Shown piece by piece: positions 43,660 through 52,033 of a stretch of DNA of 55,695 bases. The DNA is from Planctomycetota bacterium. GTDB taxonomy: Bacteria; Planctomycetota; UBA1135; GCA-002686595. Location of the stretch: the NCBI GenBank assembly GCA_029212845.1, contig JARGPD010000008.1, positions 1-55,695 of the forward strand, in the 5' to 3' direction. The notes beneath the pieces were generated by a model. That model worked only from the letters and a program-made list of their open reading frames with translations, did no database searches and was not told where the DNA came from. Position numbers and translations under genes: made by a program. How positions within the stretch are numbered: the first letter of the stretch is position 1; every line of letters begins with the position of its first letter.

Positions 43660-44979
43660 CTAGTACGGCGCGGTCACGCCGGGGATCGCGATGGCGTAGC
43701 GGCCGTCCGCATCCGGGAGCACGGGCGGCTCGGCGTCGAAGTCGTAGCTCGCCGGAGACAGGTCCTGGCCCGACTCGATCGCCGCGTCCCAATGGACGGT
43801 GCTGCCCGAATAGGTCGCCATGCGACCGAGGATCGAGGTCATCGTGCTCTTGGCTCCGTACTCGGCCTCGTTGTAGGGCGTGCCGCCGCGGATCGCCGCG
43901 AAGAGGTCGTCGTGCTCGACCTGGTACGGGTTCGGCTCGTCCTCGCGGAAGCGCCACTTCCAGCCGCCGGTGCTCTCGATCGTTCCGTTGCCCATGTCGG
44001 CGGTGCCGTGGGTTCCGTGGGCGTACTCGTTCACGTTCGACCAAGCGCCGGGCATGTGGCGGCACTGGCTGATCATCTTGAGACCACTGGCGTAGGTGTA
44101 CTCGACCATGTGGTGGTCGAAGATCTCGCCGTGGTCGATGCCGGTGCGCACCTGGCGCCCACCCTGGCCCTGGGCCGAGACGGGGAAGCCGCCGGCCAGC
44201 CAGTTGCACACGTCGAGGTTGTGGATGTGCTGCTCGGTGATGTGGTCCCCGCACAGCCAGTTGAAGTAGTACCAGTTGCGCATCTGGTAGGTCATCTCGG
44301 TCTGGGCGGCCTCGCGCGGACGGACCCAGACGCCAGCGCCGTTCCAGTAGCAGCGCAGCAGCGTCAGCTCACCGATCGCGCCGTCCCGGATGCGCTCGAT
44401 GCCCTGGAGGTAGCGGTCCTGGTGGCGGCGCTGGAGCCCGACCCCGACCTTGAGTCCGGCCACGTCCGCCTGGCGCGCGGCGGCCAGGACCCGCTGGATG
44501 CCGTTCGCGTCGACCGCGACGGGCTTCTCCATGAAGACGTGCTTGCCCGCGGCGACGGCGGCCTCGAAGTGGATCGGGCGGAAGCCCGGCGGCGTGGTCA
44601 GGATGACCATGTCGACCCCCGCGGCGATCGCCCGCTCGTAGGCGTCGAAGCCGGTGAAGCGGTTCTCTTCGGGGACCTCGACGCGCTCGGGGAAGGCGCC
44701 GCTCAGCTGGCCCAGGCTGTCCTCCAGGCGGTCGCTGAAGGCGTCGGCCATGGCGACCAGCTTGACGTCGCCGGCGGTCGAGAGGGCCTGCCAGGCGGCA
44801 CCGGTGCCACGACCACCGCAGCCGATCAGGGCTAGCCGGATGGTGCCATCGCCGAAGGCGTTGACGGGACCCGTGGCGGGGCTTGCTGACTGGCTCGCCT
44901 TGGCGGACCCGGGGAGCAACGACGCGCCGAGCACGGCGGCCGAGGAGTTCTTGATGAAGGAGCGACGGGAGGTGTTCAT
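43660..44979 (-). CDS. Tat-exported Gfo/Idh/MocA-family oxidoreductase
   Basis: The 439-residue product has a twin-arginine signal (NTSRRSFIKNSSAAVLGASLLPGSAKA) that would carry a folded NAD(P)-bound enzyme across the membrane. The Rossmann domain follows (IRLALIGCGGRGTG, MVILTTPPGFRPIHFEAAVAAGKHVFMEKPVAVD), then the C-terminal beta-sheet domain (YYFNWLCGDHITEQHIHNLDVCNW, with the catalytic-type His). Family members oxidise sugar hydroxyls, including C3 of glycosides. Exported forms are abundant in planctomycetes. The -10 box TAGGAT sits six bases before its ATG, so it can be expressed apart from the FGE-like gene 34 bases upstream. Confidence 0.92.
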   Translation of the reverse strand: MNTSRRSFIKNSSAAVLGASLLPGSAKASQSASPATGPVNAFGDGTIRLALIGCGGRGTGAAWQALSTAGDVKLVAMADAFSDRLEDSLGQLSGAFPERVEVPEENRFTGFDAYERAIAAGVDMVILTTPPGFRPIHFEAAVAAGKHVFMEKPVAVDANGIQRVLAAARQADVAGLKVGVGLQRRHQDRYLQGIERIRDGAIGELTLLRCYWNGAGVWVRPREAAQTEMTYQMRNWYYFNWLCGDHITEQHIHNLDVCNWLAGGFPVSAQGQGGRQVRTGIDHGEIFDHHMVEYTYASGLKMISQCRHMPGAWSNVNEYAHGTHGTADMGNGTIESTGGWKWRFREDEPNPYQVEHDDLFAAIRGGTPYNEAEYGAKSTMTSILGRMATYSGSTVHWDAAIESGQDLSPASYDFDAEPPVLPDADGRYAIAIPGVTAPY

Positions 44980-44985
44980 GCCCCG

Positions 44986-44991
44986 ATCCTA
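44986..44991 (-). promoter_or_regulatory. TAGGAT -10 box, 6 bases before ATG
   Basis: On the minus strand TAGGAT, CGGGGC and ATG at 44979. It lies in the 34-base gap after the FGE-like gene. Confidence 0.5.
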
Positions 44992-45013
44992 CGCCGTCAT
45001 CGCGTCCGCTGCA

Positions 45014-46159
45014 CTACCTCTTCCCGGCCCTCTGACCAGCCTCGATGTCGGCCACGAAGTCCAGGTCCGCCTCCCAGTACTTGCCCCACTCCGCGCGCGG
45101 AGGCGGCGTCAGCGGACGCACCACCCGGAAGCCGACCGTGCGCACGTTGGTGTGGTACCAGATGCTCTTCGGGATCTGGGGGTCGATGTCCTTCCAGCTG
45201 GACTTCGAGGGGCGCCTCGAAGCGGAGCGCAGCTCGTCCGGGTCGTCGTCCCAGGAGCCACCGCGGACGACGCGCGGGTACTCGGTGACCGGCCAGTCCA
45301 CGGGATCGACCAGCAGCTCTGCGGAGGCCTGGTAGCCCTGCTTGCGGTAGCCGTCGAGCACCCACTCCGCCACGTTGCCGTGCATGTCGTGGAGGCCCCA
45401 GGCGTTGGGCTGCAGCTTGCCGACCTGCTTGTAGCCATCTTCGCTGTTGCCAAAGTGCCAGGCGTGCTTGTCGAGCAGCTCGGTGTCGCTCCCGAAGGAG
45501 TAGGCGGTCGTCGTGCCCGCGCGGCAGGCGTACTCCCACTCGGCCTCGGTCGCGAGCCGGTGGAAGCGACCGGTCTTCATGGTCAGCCACTTGGTGTACT
45601 GCTTCGCTGCGAACTGGGTCATCGCGATCGCCGGGAAGTCGCCGACGCCCATGTTGAAGTCCATCGGCACGTAGGGCGGCGTCGGCCGCGTGACCGCGTC
45701 GGAGTAGCGGTCCTGGGGAGCCGCTTGCTCCGGGTCCTCTGAGCGCTCGGCCAGGTCCTTCTTCATCATGAAGGCGTGGTACTCGTCCCAGGTCACCTCG
45801 CAGGCGCCCATCCAGAACGGCGACACCTGCACCTCGTGGACGGGGCTCTCGTGGGCCTTGCGCTTGGGCTCGTCCACGCGGCTGCCCATGCGGAAGCGCC
45901 CGCCCGGAATCGGCACCATGTCGAAGGTCACCTTGGTGCCCAAGATGCGGTCGGTGTAAGCGCGCATGTCCTCGGGCTTCTCGGCCTCGGCGCCCTCGAC
46001 CGCGAGCACCGGCGGGGGCCCTTCGGGCAGCTCGGGATACAGGCCCTTGGGCTCGTCGTCCTCGAACAGCGGGCCGGGGTAGGCCGAGGGGGCCAGCAGG
46101 TAGCCCAGGCCTAGGAGGGCCGGGAGTCCGAGCAGGAGGGTGGTGCGGGTCGGGAACAT
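45014..46159 (-). CDS. FGE/SUMF1-like protein without the catalytic cysteines
   Basis: The 381-residue product has an N-terminal hydrophobic segment (TTLLLGLPALLGLGYLLAP) as signal or anchor. A formylglycine-generating-enzyme domain follows: MVPIPGGRFRMGS, FWMGACEVTWDEY, FPAIAMTQFAAKQYTKWL, RLATEAEWEYACRAGTTT, WGLHDMHGNVAEWVLDGY, and RVVRGGSWDDDPDELRSASRR. True FGE uses two Cys near the position after RGGSW to oxidise sulfatase cysteine; here that segment has none. It is therefore probably a structural or lost-activity member of this broad fold, as is common. Divergent from apbE with a 49-base gap. Confidence 0.85.
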   Translation of the reverse strand: MFPTRTTLLLGLPALLGLGYLLAPSAYPGPLFEDDEPKGLYPELPEGPPPVLAVEGAEAEKPEDMRAYTDRILGTKVTFDMVPIPGGRFRMGSRVDEPKRKAHESPVHEVQVSPFWMGACEVTWDEYHAFMMKKDLAERSEDPEQAAPQDRYSDAVTRPTPPYVPMDFNMGVGDFPAIAMTQFAAKQYTKWLTMKTGRFHRLATEAEWEYACRAGTTTAYSFGSDTELLDKHAWHFGNSEDGYKQVGKLQPNAWGLHDMHGNVAEWVLDGYRKQGYQASAELLVDPVDWPVTEYPRVVRGGSWDDDPDELRSASRRPSKSSWKDIDPQIPKSIWYHTNVRTVGFRVVRPLTPPPRAEWGKYWEADLDFVADIEAGQRAGKR

Positions 46160-46195
46160 GCGGGTCGGGGGTCGAGTCGTGGCGAGCGCCCATGC

Positions 46196-46201
46196 TAGCC
46201 T
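46196..46201 (+). promoter_or_regulatory. TAGCCT -10 box, 7 bases before ATG
   Basis: TAGCCT, GCCGGGC and ATG at 46209. On the other strand TAGCAT overlaps it and could serve the divergent FGE-like gene. Confidence 0.5.
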
Positions 46202-46208
46202 GCCGGGC

Positions 46209-47234
46209 ATGTCCTGGCTCCGTCCATGGGCCGGGTTCCTGGTCCTCCTGCTCGCCTGCGGTCCTGGTCCGGAGGTGGCGCCCGCTGTCCCCCACGCCTA
46301 CGCGCGCCCGCTGCTCGGCACGACCTTCACCCTGCTGCTCGACCACCCCGACCGAGCCCTCGCCGAGGCCGCCGCGGAGGCCGCCTTCGCCCGGGTCGAA
46401 GAGCTCGACCTGGTCTTCAGCGACTACGAGCCGGGGAGCGAGGTGCGGCGACTGACCGAGGCCCACGGCGTGGCGGTCGCGGTCTCCGAGGAGCTCTTCG
46501 CTGTGCTGACCGCGGCAGCCGACCTCTCGAGCCGAAGCGAGGGCGCCTTCGACGTGACGGTCGGACCCTACACCAAGCTCTGGCGGCGAGCTCGGCGCCA
46601 GGAACGCCCGCCGACCCAGGCCGAGGTCGGCGAGCTCGCCCCTGCCGTCGGCCAGCGGCTCGTCACCCTGGCGCGCGACGGCTCTGGGGCGCCCACCGTG
46701 ACCGTGGGCGCTTCGGGCATGGCCCTCGACCTCGGGGGCATCGCCAAGGGCTTCATCCTGGACGAGGTCCTCGCGACCTGCGCCGCGGCTGGCATCGAGC
46801 GCGCCCTCGTGGACGCCGGGGGCGACGTCGCCATGGGCCTCGCGCCCCGGGGTCGAGCGACCTGGCGTGTCGCGGTCGAGGGCCCGGGCGCCCCCCTGCT
46901 CGCGCTCGCCTCCCAGGCCGTCGCCACCTCCGGGGACGCCTACCAGCACCTCGAGCACGAGGGCCAGCGCCTGTCCCACATCCTCGATCCGCGCACCGGC
47001 TGGGCGCTCACCGGGCGCGCCGGTGCGACGGTCGTGGCCCCCACCGCCATGCTCGCCGATGGCCTGGCCTCGGCACTCTGCGTGCTGGCGCCCGAGGCCG
47101 GCCTGGCCCTGGCCGAGCTCTCGGCCGGGACCGAGGCGCGCATCACCCGCGAGGTCGAAGGCCAGCTCGTCGTCTGGACCACACGCGGCTTCGACTCCCT
47201 GCTCGTCGACGCAGCTTCCCCCGACTCGCCCTGA
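46209..47234 (+). CDS. apbE: FAD:protein FMN transferase (ApbE), lipoprotein
   Basis: ApbE transfers FMN from FAD onto a Thr of exported flavoproteins. The 341-residue product has a lipobox (LLLACG). Family motifs follow: LLGTTFTLLL, LDLVFSDYEPGSEVRRL, GAFDVTVGPYTKLW, MALDLGGIAKGFILDEV, ALVDAGGDVAMG, AVATSGDAYQ and LSHILDPRTGW, with the Mg-binding and FAD-binding residues. The target (for example an Rnf or Nqr subunit) is not in the window. ATG at 46209 is chosen over the open frame from 46140 because of the lipobox spacing and the promoter box. The next gene follows after 34 bases. Confidence 0.95.
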   Translation: MSWLRPWAGFLVLLLACGPGPEVAPAVPHAYARPLLGTTFTLLLDHPDRALAEAAAEAAFARVEELDLVFSDYEPGSEVRRLTEAHGVAVAVSEELFAVLTAAADLSSRSEGAFDVTVGPYTKLWRRARRQERPPTQAEVGELAPAVGQRLVTLARDGSGAPTVTVGASGMALDLGGIAKGFILDEVLATCAAAGIERALVDAGGDVAMGLAPRGRATWRVAVEGPGAPLLALASQAVATSGDAYQHLEHEGQRLSHILDPRTGWALTGRAGATVVAPTAMLADGLASALCVLAPEAGLALAELSAGTEARITREVEGQLVVWTTRGFDSLLVDAASPDSP

Positions 47235-47268
47235 ATGCGCGGCCGCCGCGGCGCGAACTCCAACCACC

Positions 47269-49164
47269 ATGCTCAACGACCTCATCCTGACCCTCGCCCA
47301 AGCCGGCGGCGGTGGCAGCTTCGGCTCCGGCGGCGGCGGCGGAGGCGGCGGCTTCGGCGGCAGCGATGGAGGCGGCGACCTAGGCGGCCTGGTCTACCTG
47401 CTGATCCACCTGATCCTGCGCGTTCCGATCGTCGGCATCCCGCTCGCGATCCTGATCGTAGTCCTGATGATCCGTGGCGCCACCAAGGGCGAGCAGGCGC
47501 GCAAGGGGCGCATCATTCGCAAGGGCCGCGAGCAGCGTGAGGCCGCGCGACCGGTCCCGACCACAGCCCTGCAGGCGGTGGACCCCGCCTTCGACGAGCA
47601 GCACTTCCTCACCCGCGTGGCCGCGGCCTTCCACATCGCCCAGGACAGCTGGTGCGCCCAGCAGCTCGCGCCCCTGCGCCCGTTCGTCTCGGACGGCGTG
47701 TTCGAGCGCTTCGGCCTGCAGGTCGCCGAGCAGCGCGCTTCCGGCTGGCGCCAGGGCATGCAGGACGTCCAGCTCGGGAAGCCGGAGGTCCTCGCCTGCG
47801 AGGTCGCTGGCCCCTTCGAGGCGCTGACCGTGCGGCTGCCCTTCCGGGCGACCATCTCCAAGCTCGACCTCGCGAGCGGCCGCGAGCTCCCCGGCAGCCG
47901 CCTACCCGAGACCGACTTCGCCGAGTGCTGGACCCTCCTGCGCCGGCGCGGAGCCAAGAGCCTCACCACCGGCGGCCTGATCGAGGGCCAGTGCCCCAAC
48001 TGCGGCGCGCGGCTCGAGCTCAGCCGCAGCGCCCGCTGTGGCACCTGCTCGGCCGAGGTGCTCAGCGGCCAGTTCGACTGGGTCCTTGTCGAGATCACCC
48101 AGGCTAGTGTCTGGCAGCCCAGGCGGCAGGCGGTCGCCGGGCTCGCGAGCTACCGCGAGCGCGACCAGGACTTCGACCTCGCCCTGGTCGAGGACCAGGT
48201 GTCGGTCGCCTTCTGGCGCCTGCGCCAGGCCGAGCAGGCGCGCGCCATGGGGCTCGTCCTGTGCGTTGGCACCGAGGCCTGGTGCGCCGAGCTCGAGTCC
48301 AGCTGGCAGGCCGCCGATCGCAGCGGGAAGACCTACGTCAAGCTCGACGTCGCGGTCGGCTCGGTCGACACCCGCGGGATCCTGGTCGGGGATGACCGCG
48401 ACCGCGTGCTGGTCGAGGTCGTCTGGGACGGCATCAACGCCGAGCCCGGGACCCCGCCCGCCAAGCTCGCCGGCCACCGCCGCAGCCTGGCCCGCGACCT
48501 GTTCATCCTCGGCCGCCGGGCCGGTCGCACGACGCGCTGGAAGGAGGGCCTGACCACGGCCCACTGCGCCAGCTGCGGCGGCGCGGACACGGGCGAGGCC
48601 AGCGACGTCTGCCCCTGGTGCGACGAGCCACGCCGCGGCGGCCCCGACCGCTGGCTGGTGGAAGAGGTCGTCGCCCTGGGCACGTCGCGCGCCAAGGAGC
48701 TGCTCGCTGGATTGGCGAAGCCCGATGCCCGCGGAGCCTCGGCGTCGGCTGCGGGTCCCGCCCTTGCGGCCCCGCCGGTGCCGCGCCAGCTGCTGCTCTG
48801 GGCCGCGTCCCTAGCCGGCGCCGACGGCGAGCTCGACCCTGGCGAGCGCGACGCCCTCGTGGCCATCGGACGCCGCACGGGCTTGAGCGAGGCGGAGCTG
48901 AACGCGCTCACCCCGCGCGACCTCGGCCTCGACGAGTGGGAGGCTGCTGAGCCGCCCGCTGGACCGGTCGACACCGACGAAGCGCGCCTTTGGCTGACCG
49001 AGCTCGTCACCCTGGCCCTCGCCGACGGCAAGGTCAGCAAGTCCGAGGAGCGCTGGCTCGCCATGGCCGCCAGCCGCCTCGGCTTCGTGCGCGCTGACCT
49101 GAACCACGCGATCAACAAGCAGCGCGCGGCGCTCTATCAAGCGACAAGGGCCAAGAAGCGCTGA
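47269..49164 (+). CDS. Tim44-like membrane protein with two zinc ribbons and TerB-like C-terminus
   Basis: The 631-residue product starts with a Gly/Ser-rich stretch (13-40), a membrane helix (LVYLLIHLILRVPIVGIPLAI), and a basic segment (KGRIIRKGREQREAARP). A Tim44-like domain follows (about 100-235: FDEQHFLTRVAAAFHIAQDSW). Two Cys4 zinc ribbons follow: CPNCGARLELSRSARCGTC, and CASCGGADTGEASDVCPWC. Between them is a second Tim44-like half. The C-terminal 150 residues hold two TerB/DjlA-like acidic helices, LAGADGELDPGERDAL and LALADGKVSKSEERWL. The domain order is unusual. It may gather or handle partner proteins at the membrane; function unknown. It may be co-transcribed with apbE. Confidence 0.8.
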   Translation: MLNDLILTLAQAGGGGSFGSGGGGGGGGFGGSDGGGDLGGLVYLLIHLILRVPIVGIPLAILIVVLMIRGATKGEQARKGRIIRKGREQREAARPVPTTALQAVDPAFDEQHFLTRVAAAFHIAQDSWCAQQLAPLRPFVSDGVFERFGLQVAEQRASGWRQGMQDVQLGKPEVLACEVAGPFEALTVRLPFRATISKLDLASGRELPGSRLPETDFAECWTLLRRRGAKSLTTGGLIEGQCPNCGARLELSRSARCGTCSAEVLSGQFDWVLVEITQASVWQPRRQAVAGLASYRERDQDFDLALVEDQVSVAFWRLRQAEQARAMGLVLCVGTEAWCAELESSWQAADRSGKTYVKLDVAVGSVDTRGILVGDDRDRVLVEVVWDGINAEPGTPPAKLAGHRRSLARDLFILGRRAGRTTRWKEGLTTAHCASCGGADTGEASDVCPWCDEPRRGGPDRWLVEEVVALGTSRAKELLAGLAKPDARGASASAAGPALAAPPVPRQLLLWAASLAGADGELDPGERDALVAIGRRTGLSEAELNALTPRDLGLDEWEAAEPPAGPVDTDEARLWLTELVTLALADGKVSKSEERWLAMAASRLGFVRADLNHAINKQRAALYQATRAKKR

Positions 49165-49241
49165 GGCCCACGGACGACCGACCTCCCCACTCTGCGCGAG
49201 GTCACCCCATCGGATTCCCTACGCCCAACAACCGGGGGAGC

Positions 49242-51593
49242 TCAGAGCCCGCCGCCCTGGCCGCCGCCGGAACGATTGCCACGGCGACCGCCTCCTTGAC
49301 CACCAGCGTTCTGCGGCCTCTGGCCGGCCGGGGCTTCGAAGGCCGGGAAGCCGAGCAGCGCCGGGTCCAGCTTGGACGTGGTCGCCTCGAGGGTGGCCAG
49401 CTCGGAGGCGAGCTCGGCATCGGTCAGGCGCTGGCGCAGGGTCCGCACCGTGTCGGAGGCGGAGAGGTTGAGCCCGTCGAGGGTCATCGTCGAGTCCGGT
49501 CGGCGCTCGATCGCATCGACCAGCAGCGCCGTGGCCTCGGCCAGCTGGTCCAGCTCCATGCTGACCCGCGCCTTACCCGCGAGGCAGACCGCCACCTGGT
49601 GGTCGGTCGAGTCCCGGAAGGTCGGGTCGACCCCGTCGAGCAGGCGCCCATCGCCTGCCGCATCGGCTGGAGCTTCCATGGGCCCCTCGATGCTCCTCTC
49701 GAAGTGCGCGATCGCCCGGTCGTAGGCCGCGAGAGCTGCCTCGCGCCGACCGGACTTGCGATGGAACTCCGCCGCGGTGCGCGATGCGTAGCCCGCATAC
49801 CAGCGCGTCCAGGACGAGGCGCCGGGCGCCTGCACCATCGCCTCGTAGGTGCCCTCGAGCCCGTCGAGCGCATCGAGCCGCCGCTCGCGGATCAGCTTCT
49901 TGCGCAGGCGCTCGTGCATCAGCGCCGACTCGGGGAAGCGCGCCAGGGAGCCGTCGAGCACCTGGTTCGAGCGGCCGAAGGCGCCCATGTAGCGCAGGAA
50001 GTCGTAGTGGTTGGCGAAGGTCAGGTCGCTCGCGAGCGCATGGCTCGCCGCGGTCGAGTAGGCCGCGTCCACCTGGCCCATCCAGGCCTCGGGCCAGTCG
50101 GTCTTGGCGCGCAGGGCGGCGACGATCTGAAGCTGGCGCCCCTCGGCGAACAGCACGGTCAGCTCGAGGGCGGCGCGCTCGTCGAGCCAGGCCACGCGGC
50201 TGTCGATCGTGGTCTCGGCGTCCACATCGCCGAGCGCCGCGACCGCCATGTCTTGACCGAGCTTGCGCTCGCCGAAGAAGCTCGCGCACAGGGCCAGCAC
50301 CGCGTTGCAGCGCGCGGGGTCGGCGCCCTTGCGGCGCGCTTCTGTCGCGGTGCGCCGGGCGTCCTCGGCGAAGAGGCTCCTGTACTGGGCCTCGGTCTCG
50401 GGGTGCATCGCTAGCTCGATGTACGACTGGGCCAGCTCGAGCCCGACCGAGGGGTCCTCGGCCGGAGCGGGCAGGGTCGGGTCGCCGGAGCTGACCCCCG
50501 AGAGGGCCGCGTACTGGGCGCGCGCCTCGAGCCGCTCGACGACGTCCTCGTGGGCGCCGGCGCCCTGGCCCCAGGTGACCTCGTCGCCGCTCGTGCGCGA
50601 GCCGACGCTGCGGTGCACCTGGGCCAGGGTGCGCGCGCGCTCGGACTTGGCACCGATGCGCTCGAGACTGCCGACCAGCGCGGCGCGGTCGCCCTCGGGC
50701 ATGTCGAAGCGCAGGGCTTCGAGGATCAGATCGATCGAGCCCTCGGACTTGGCGCTGCCGAGGCCTTGCCAGGCGAGGCGCGCCATCTTGGTGTCGCCGC
50801 TGAACAAGGCCAGGCGGTACAGGTCGTGGTGCTCGGGGCCGTCCTCCTGCTTGGCCGTCTCGACCGCGCGCTCGAGCAGCTGCCGGCGCAGGTCGGAGTC
50901 GCCCTCCTTGAAGGCCGTCTCGACCGACGTGCGGTCGCCGATCTCGCGGCTGCCGACGCGGTCGAGCAGCGGCAGGTCGCTCCAGGGGTTGTCCCGCGTC
51001 TCGACGTCGCGCTCGGCGATGCCAGCGCGCAGCTGAGCGAAGACCGAGGCCGTGTCGAAGGCGTAGTACACGTCATAGACCTCGGCCTTGTCGAGCTCGA
51101 TCATCACGTGCCGAGGGGCGACGCGCACCTCCTCGAAGTACTGGGCGTAGAGCAGCGGCTCGATGGCGATGTGCTCGCCACAGGTCGTGCTGCCGAAGCG
51201 CGGGCACAGGACCCGGTTGCCCTCTTCGTCGTAGTCGCGCGGCGTGTGGCGGTAGACCGAAGCCACGACGTTGACGTAGTCCTCGTAGAGGGCCGCCACC
51301 TCGGGCTGGCGGTAGCGGATCCCGGCGTAGTGCTCCGACGCGATCTCGCCGTCCATGTTGACACAGGCCAGGATCGGCTTCTGGGTCTCGCGGGAGACGG
51401 CCAGGGCGTCCTCCCAGGTGCGCTGGAAGGTCACCAGCACGGGCCGCTGCCAGTCCTCCTCGGTCGGGGCGCGCCACATCTCCTCGCGGGCCAGGCCTGA
51501 GTCCTGGGTGTCGCCCTGGGCCAGGGTCGAGGGGCTGACGACGAAGAAGAGGCCGAGGGTCAGGAGACCGAGGCGGAGGCTGGACTGGATCAT
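49242..51593 (-). CDS. Exported protein with thioredoxin-like N-terminus and helical repeats
   Basis: The 783-residue product has a Sec signal (LGLLTLGLFFVVSPSTLAQG). Residues about 55-190 resemble a thioredoxin-fold domain of the type that starts W-x-x-AL-x-x-A/S-x-x-x-x-KPIL (here WEDALAVSRETQKPILACVNM), followed by EVAALYEDYVNVVASVYRH. The redox CXXC is replaced by CVNM, so it is probably not a disulfide enzyme. The remainder is helical and repeat-like (TPR-type), for example REAALAAYDRAIAHFERSI and LDQLAEATALLVDAIERRP. The C-terminus is a Gly/Gln/Arg low-complexity tail. A TAGGGT box lies at 51642-51647 (minus), giving a leader of about 40 bases. Confidence 0.65.
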   Translation of the reverse strand: MIQSSLRLGLLTLGLFFVVSPSTLAQGDTQDSGLAREEMWRAPTEEDWQRPVLVTFQRTWEDALAVSRETQKPILACVNMDGEIASEHYAGIRYRQPEVAALYEDYVNVVASVYRHTPRDYDEEGNRVLCPRFGSTTCGEHIAIEPLLYAQYFEEVRVAPRHVMIELDKAEVYDVYYAFDTASVFAQLRAGIAERDVETRDNPWSDLPLLDRVGSREIGDRTSVETAFKEGDSDLRRQLLERAVETAKQEDGPEHHDLYRLALFSGDTKMARLAWQGLGSAKSEGSIDLILEALRFDMPEGDRAALVGSLERIGAKSERARTLAQVHRSVGSRTSGDEVTWGQGAGAHEDVVERLEARAQYAALSGVSSGDPTLPAPAEDPSVGLELAQSYIELAMHPETEAQYRSLFAEDARRTATEARRKGADPARCNAVLALCASFFGERKLGQDMAVAALGDVDAETTIDSRVAWLDERAALELTVLFAEGRQLQIVAALRAKTDWPEAWMGQVDAAYSTAASHALASDLTFANHYDFLRYMGAFGRSNQVLDGSLARFPESALMHERLRKKLIRERRLDALDGLEGTYEAMVQAPGASSWTRWYAGYASRTAAEFHRKSGRREAALAAYDRAIAHFERSIEGPMEAPADAAGDGRLLDGVDPTFRDSTDHQVAVCLAGKARVSMELDQLAEATALLVDAIERRPDSTMTLDGLNLSASDTVRTLRQRLTDAELASELATLEATTSKLDPALLGFPAFEAPAGQRPQNAGGQGGGRRGNRSGGGQGGGL

Positions 51594-52033
51594 GGGCGGG
51601 GTTCGGCGGAGGTCGGCTGGGAGGGGGGTCGCGGTGGCGAGACCCTAGCCAGCTGGTGCTACGACGGTATCGGCGCGAGCCCCGGTTGAACAGTCACGGA
51701 TTGGCCCGGCAGGCGGGATGAGCCTCGGTCTGGGTCCAGCAGAGCACAGGCACGGTGGTCAACCCTCGGACTCCGGGTTGCGCGGAGCATCTGGAACGCG
51801 CTGGCAGGCTCCTAGCCCATGCAGCGCCCTGACTGGATCGAGCTGAGCAGAGCCCGGGCCGAAGGTAAGACTCCAGTTCGGCCCAGCCCTGGTGACGCCC
51901 CAACCCTAGGGCTGCAGATGCCTCTAGGGTCGGCCGCCCGCGTGCCCCTCGCCCCCCAAGGAGGTGCCCCACCAGCAAGCTTCGTCCCGGGGGCCGCGAG
52001 CATCTGGCCGCCCGGTCTGATAGAACCCCCGCC
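51594..52033. other. Divergent intergenic region, 440 bases
   Basis: I see no credible gene. It holds the minus-strand TAGGGT box near 51642 and the TAGAAC box before the MATE gene. It also holds an inverted repeat ACCCTAG/CTAGGGT (51903-51909 and 51924-51930) with a 14-base spacer, which could be an operator. Confidence 0.45.
52021..52026 (+). promoter_or_regulatory. TAGAAC -10-like box, 7 bases before ATG
   Basis: TAGAAC, CCCCGCC and ATG at 52034. The last base deviates from TANNNT, but the spacing is the same as at other genes here. Confidence 0.35.

Noticed and set aside
45014-46159. Active formylglycine-generating enzyme
   Set aside because: The cysteines needed for catalysis are missing and no sulfatase gene is near.
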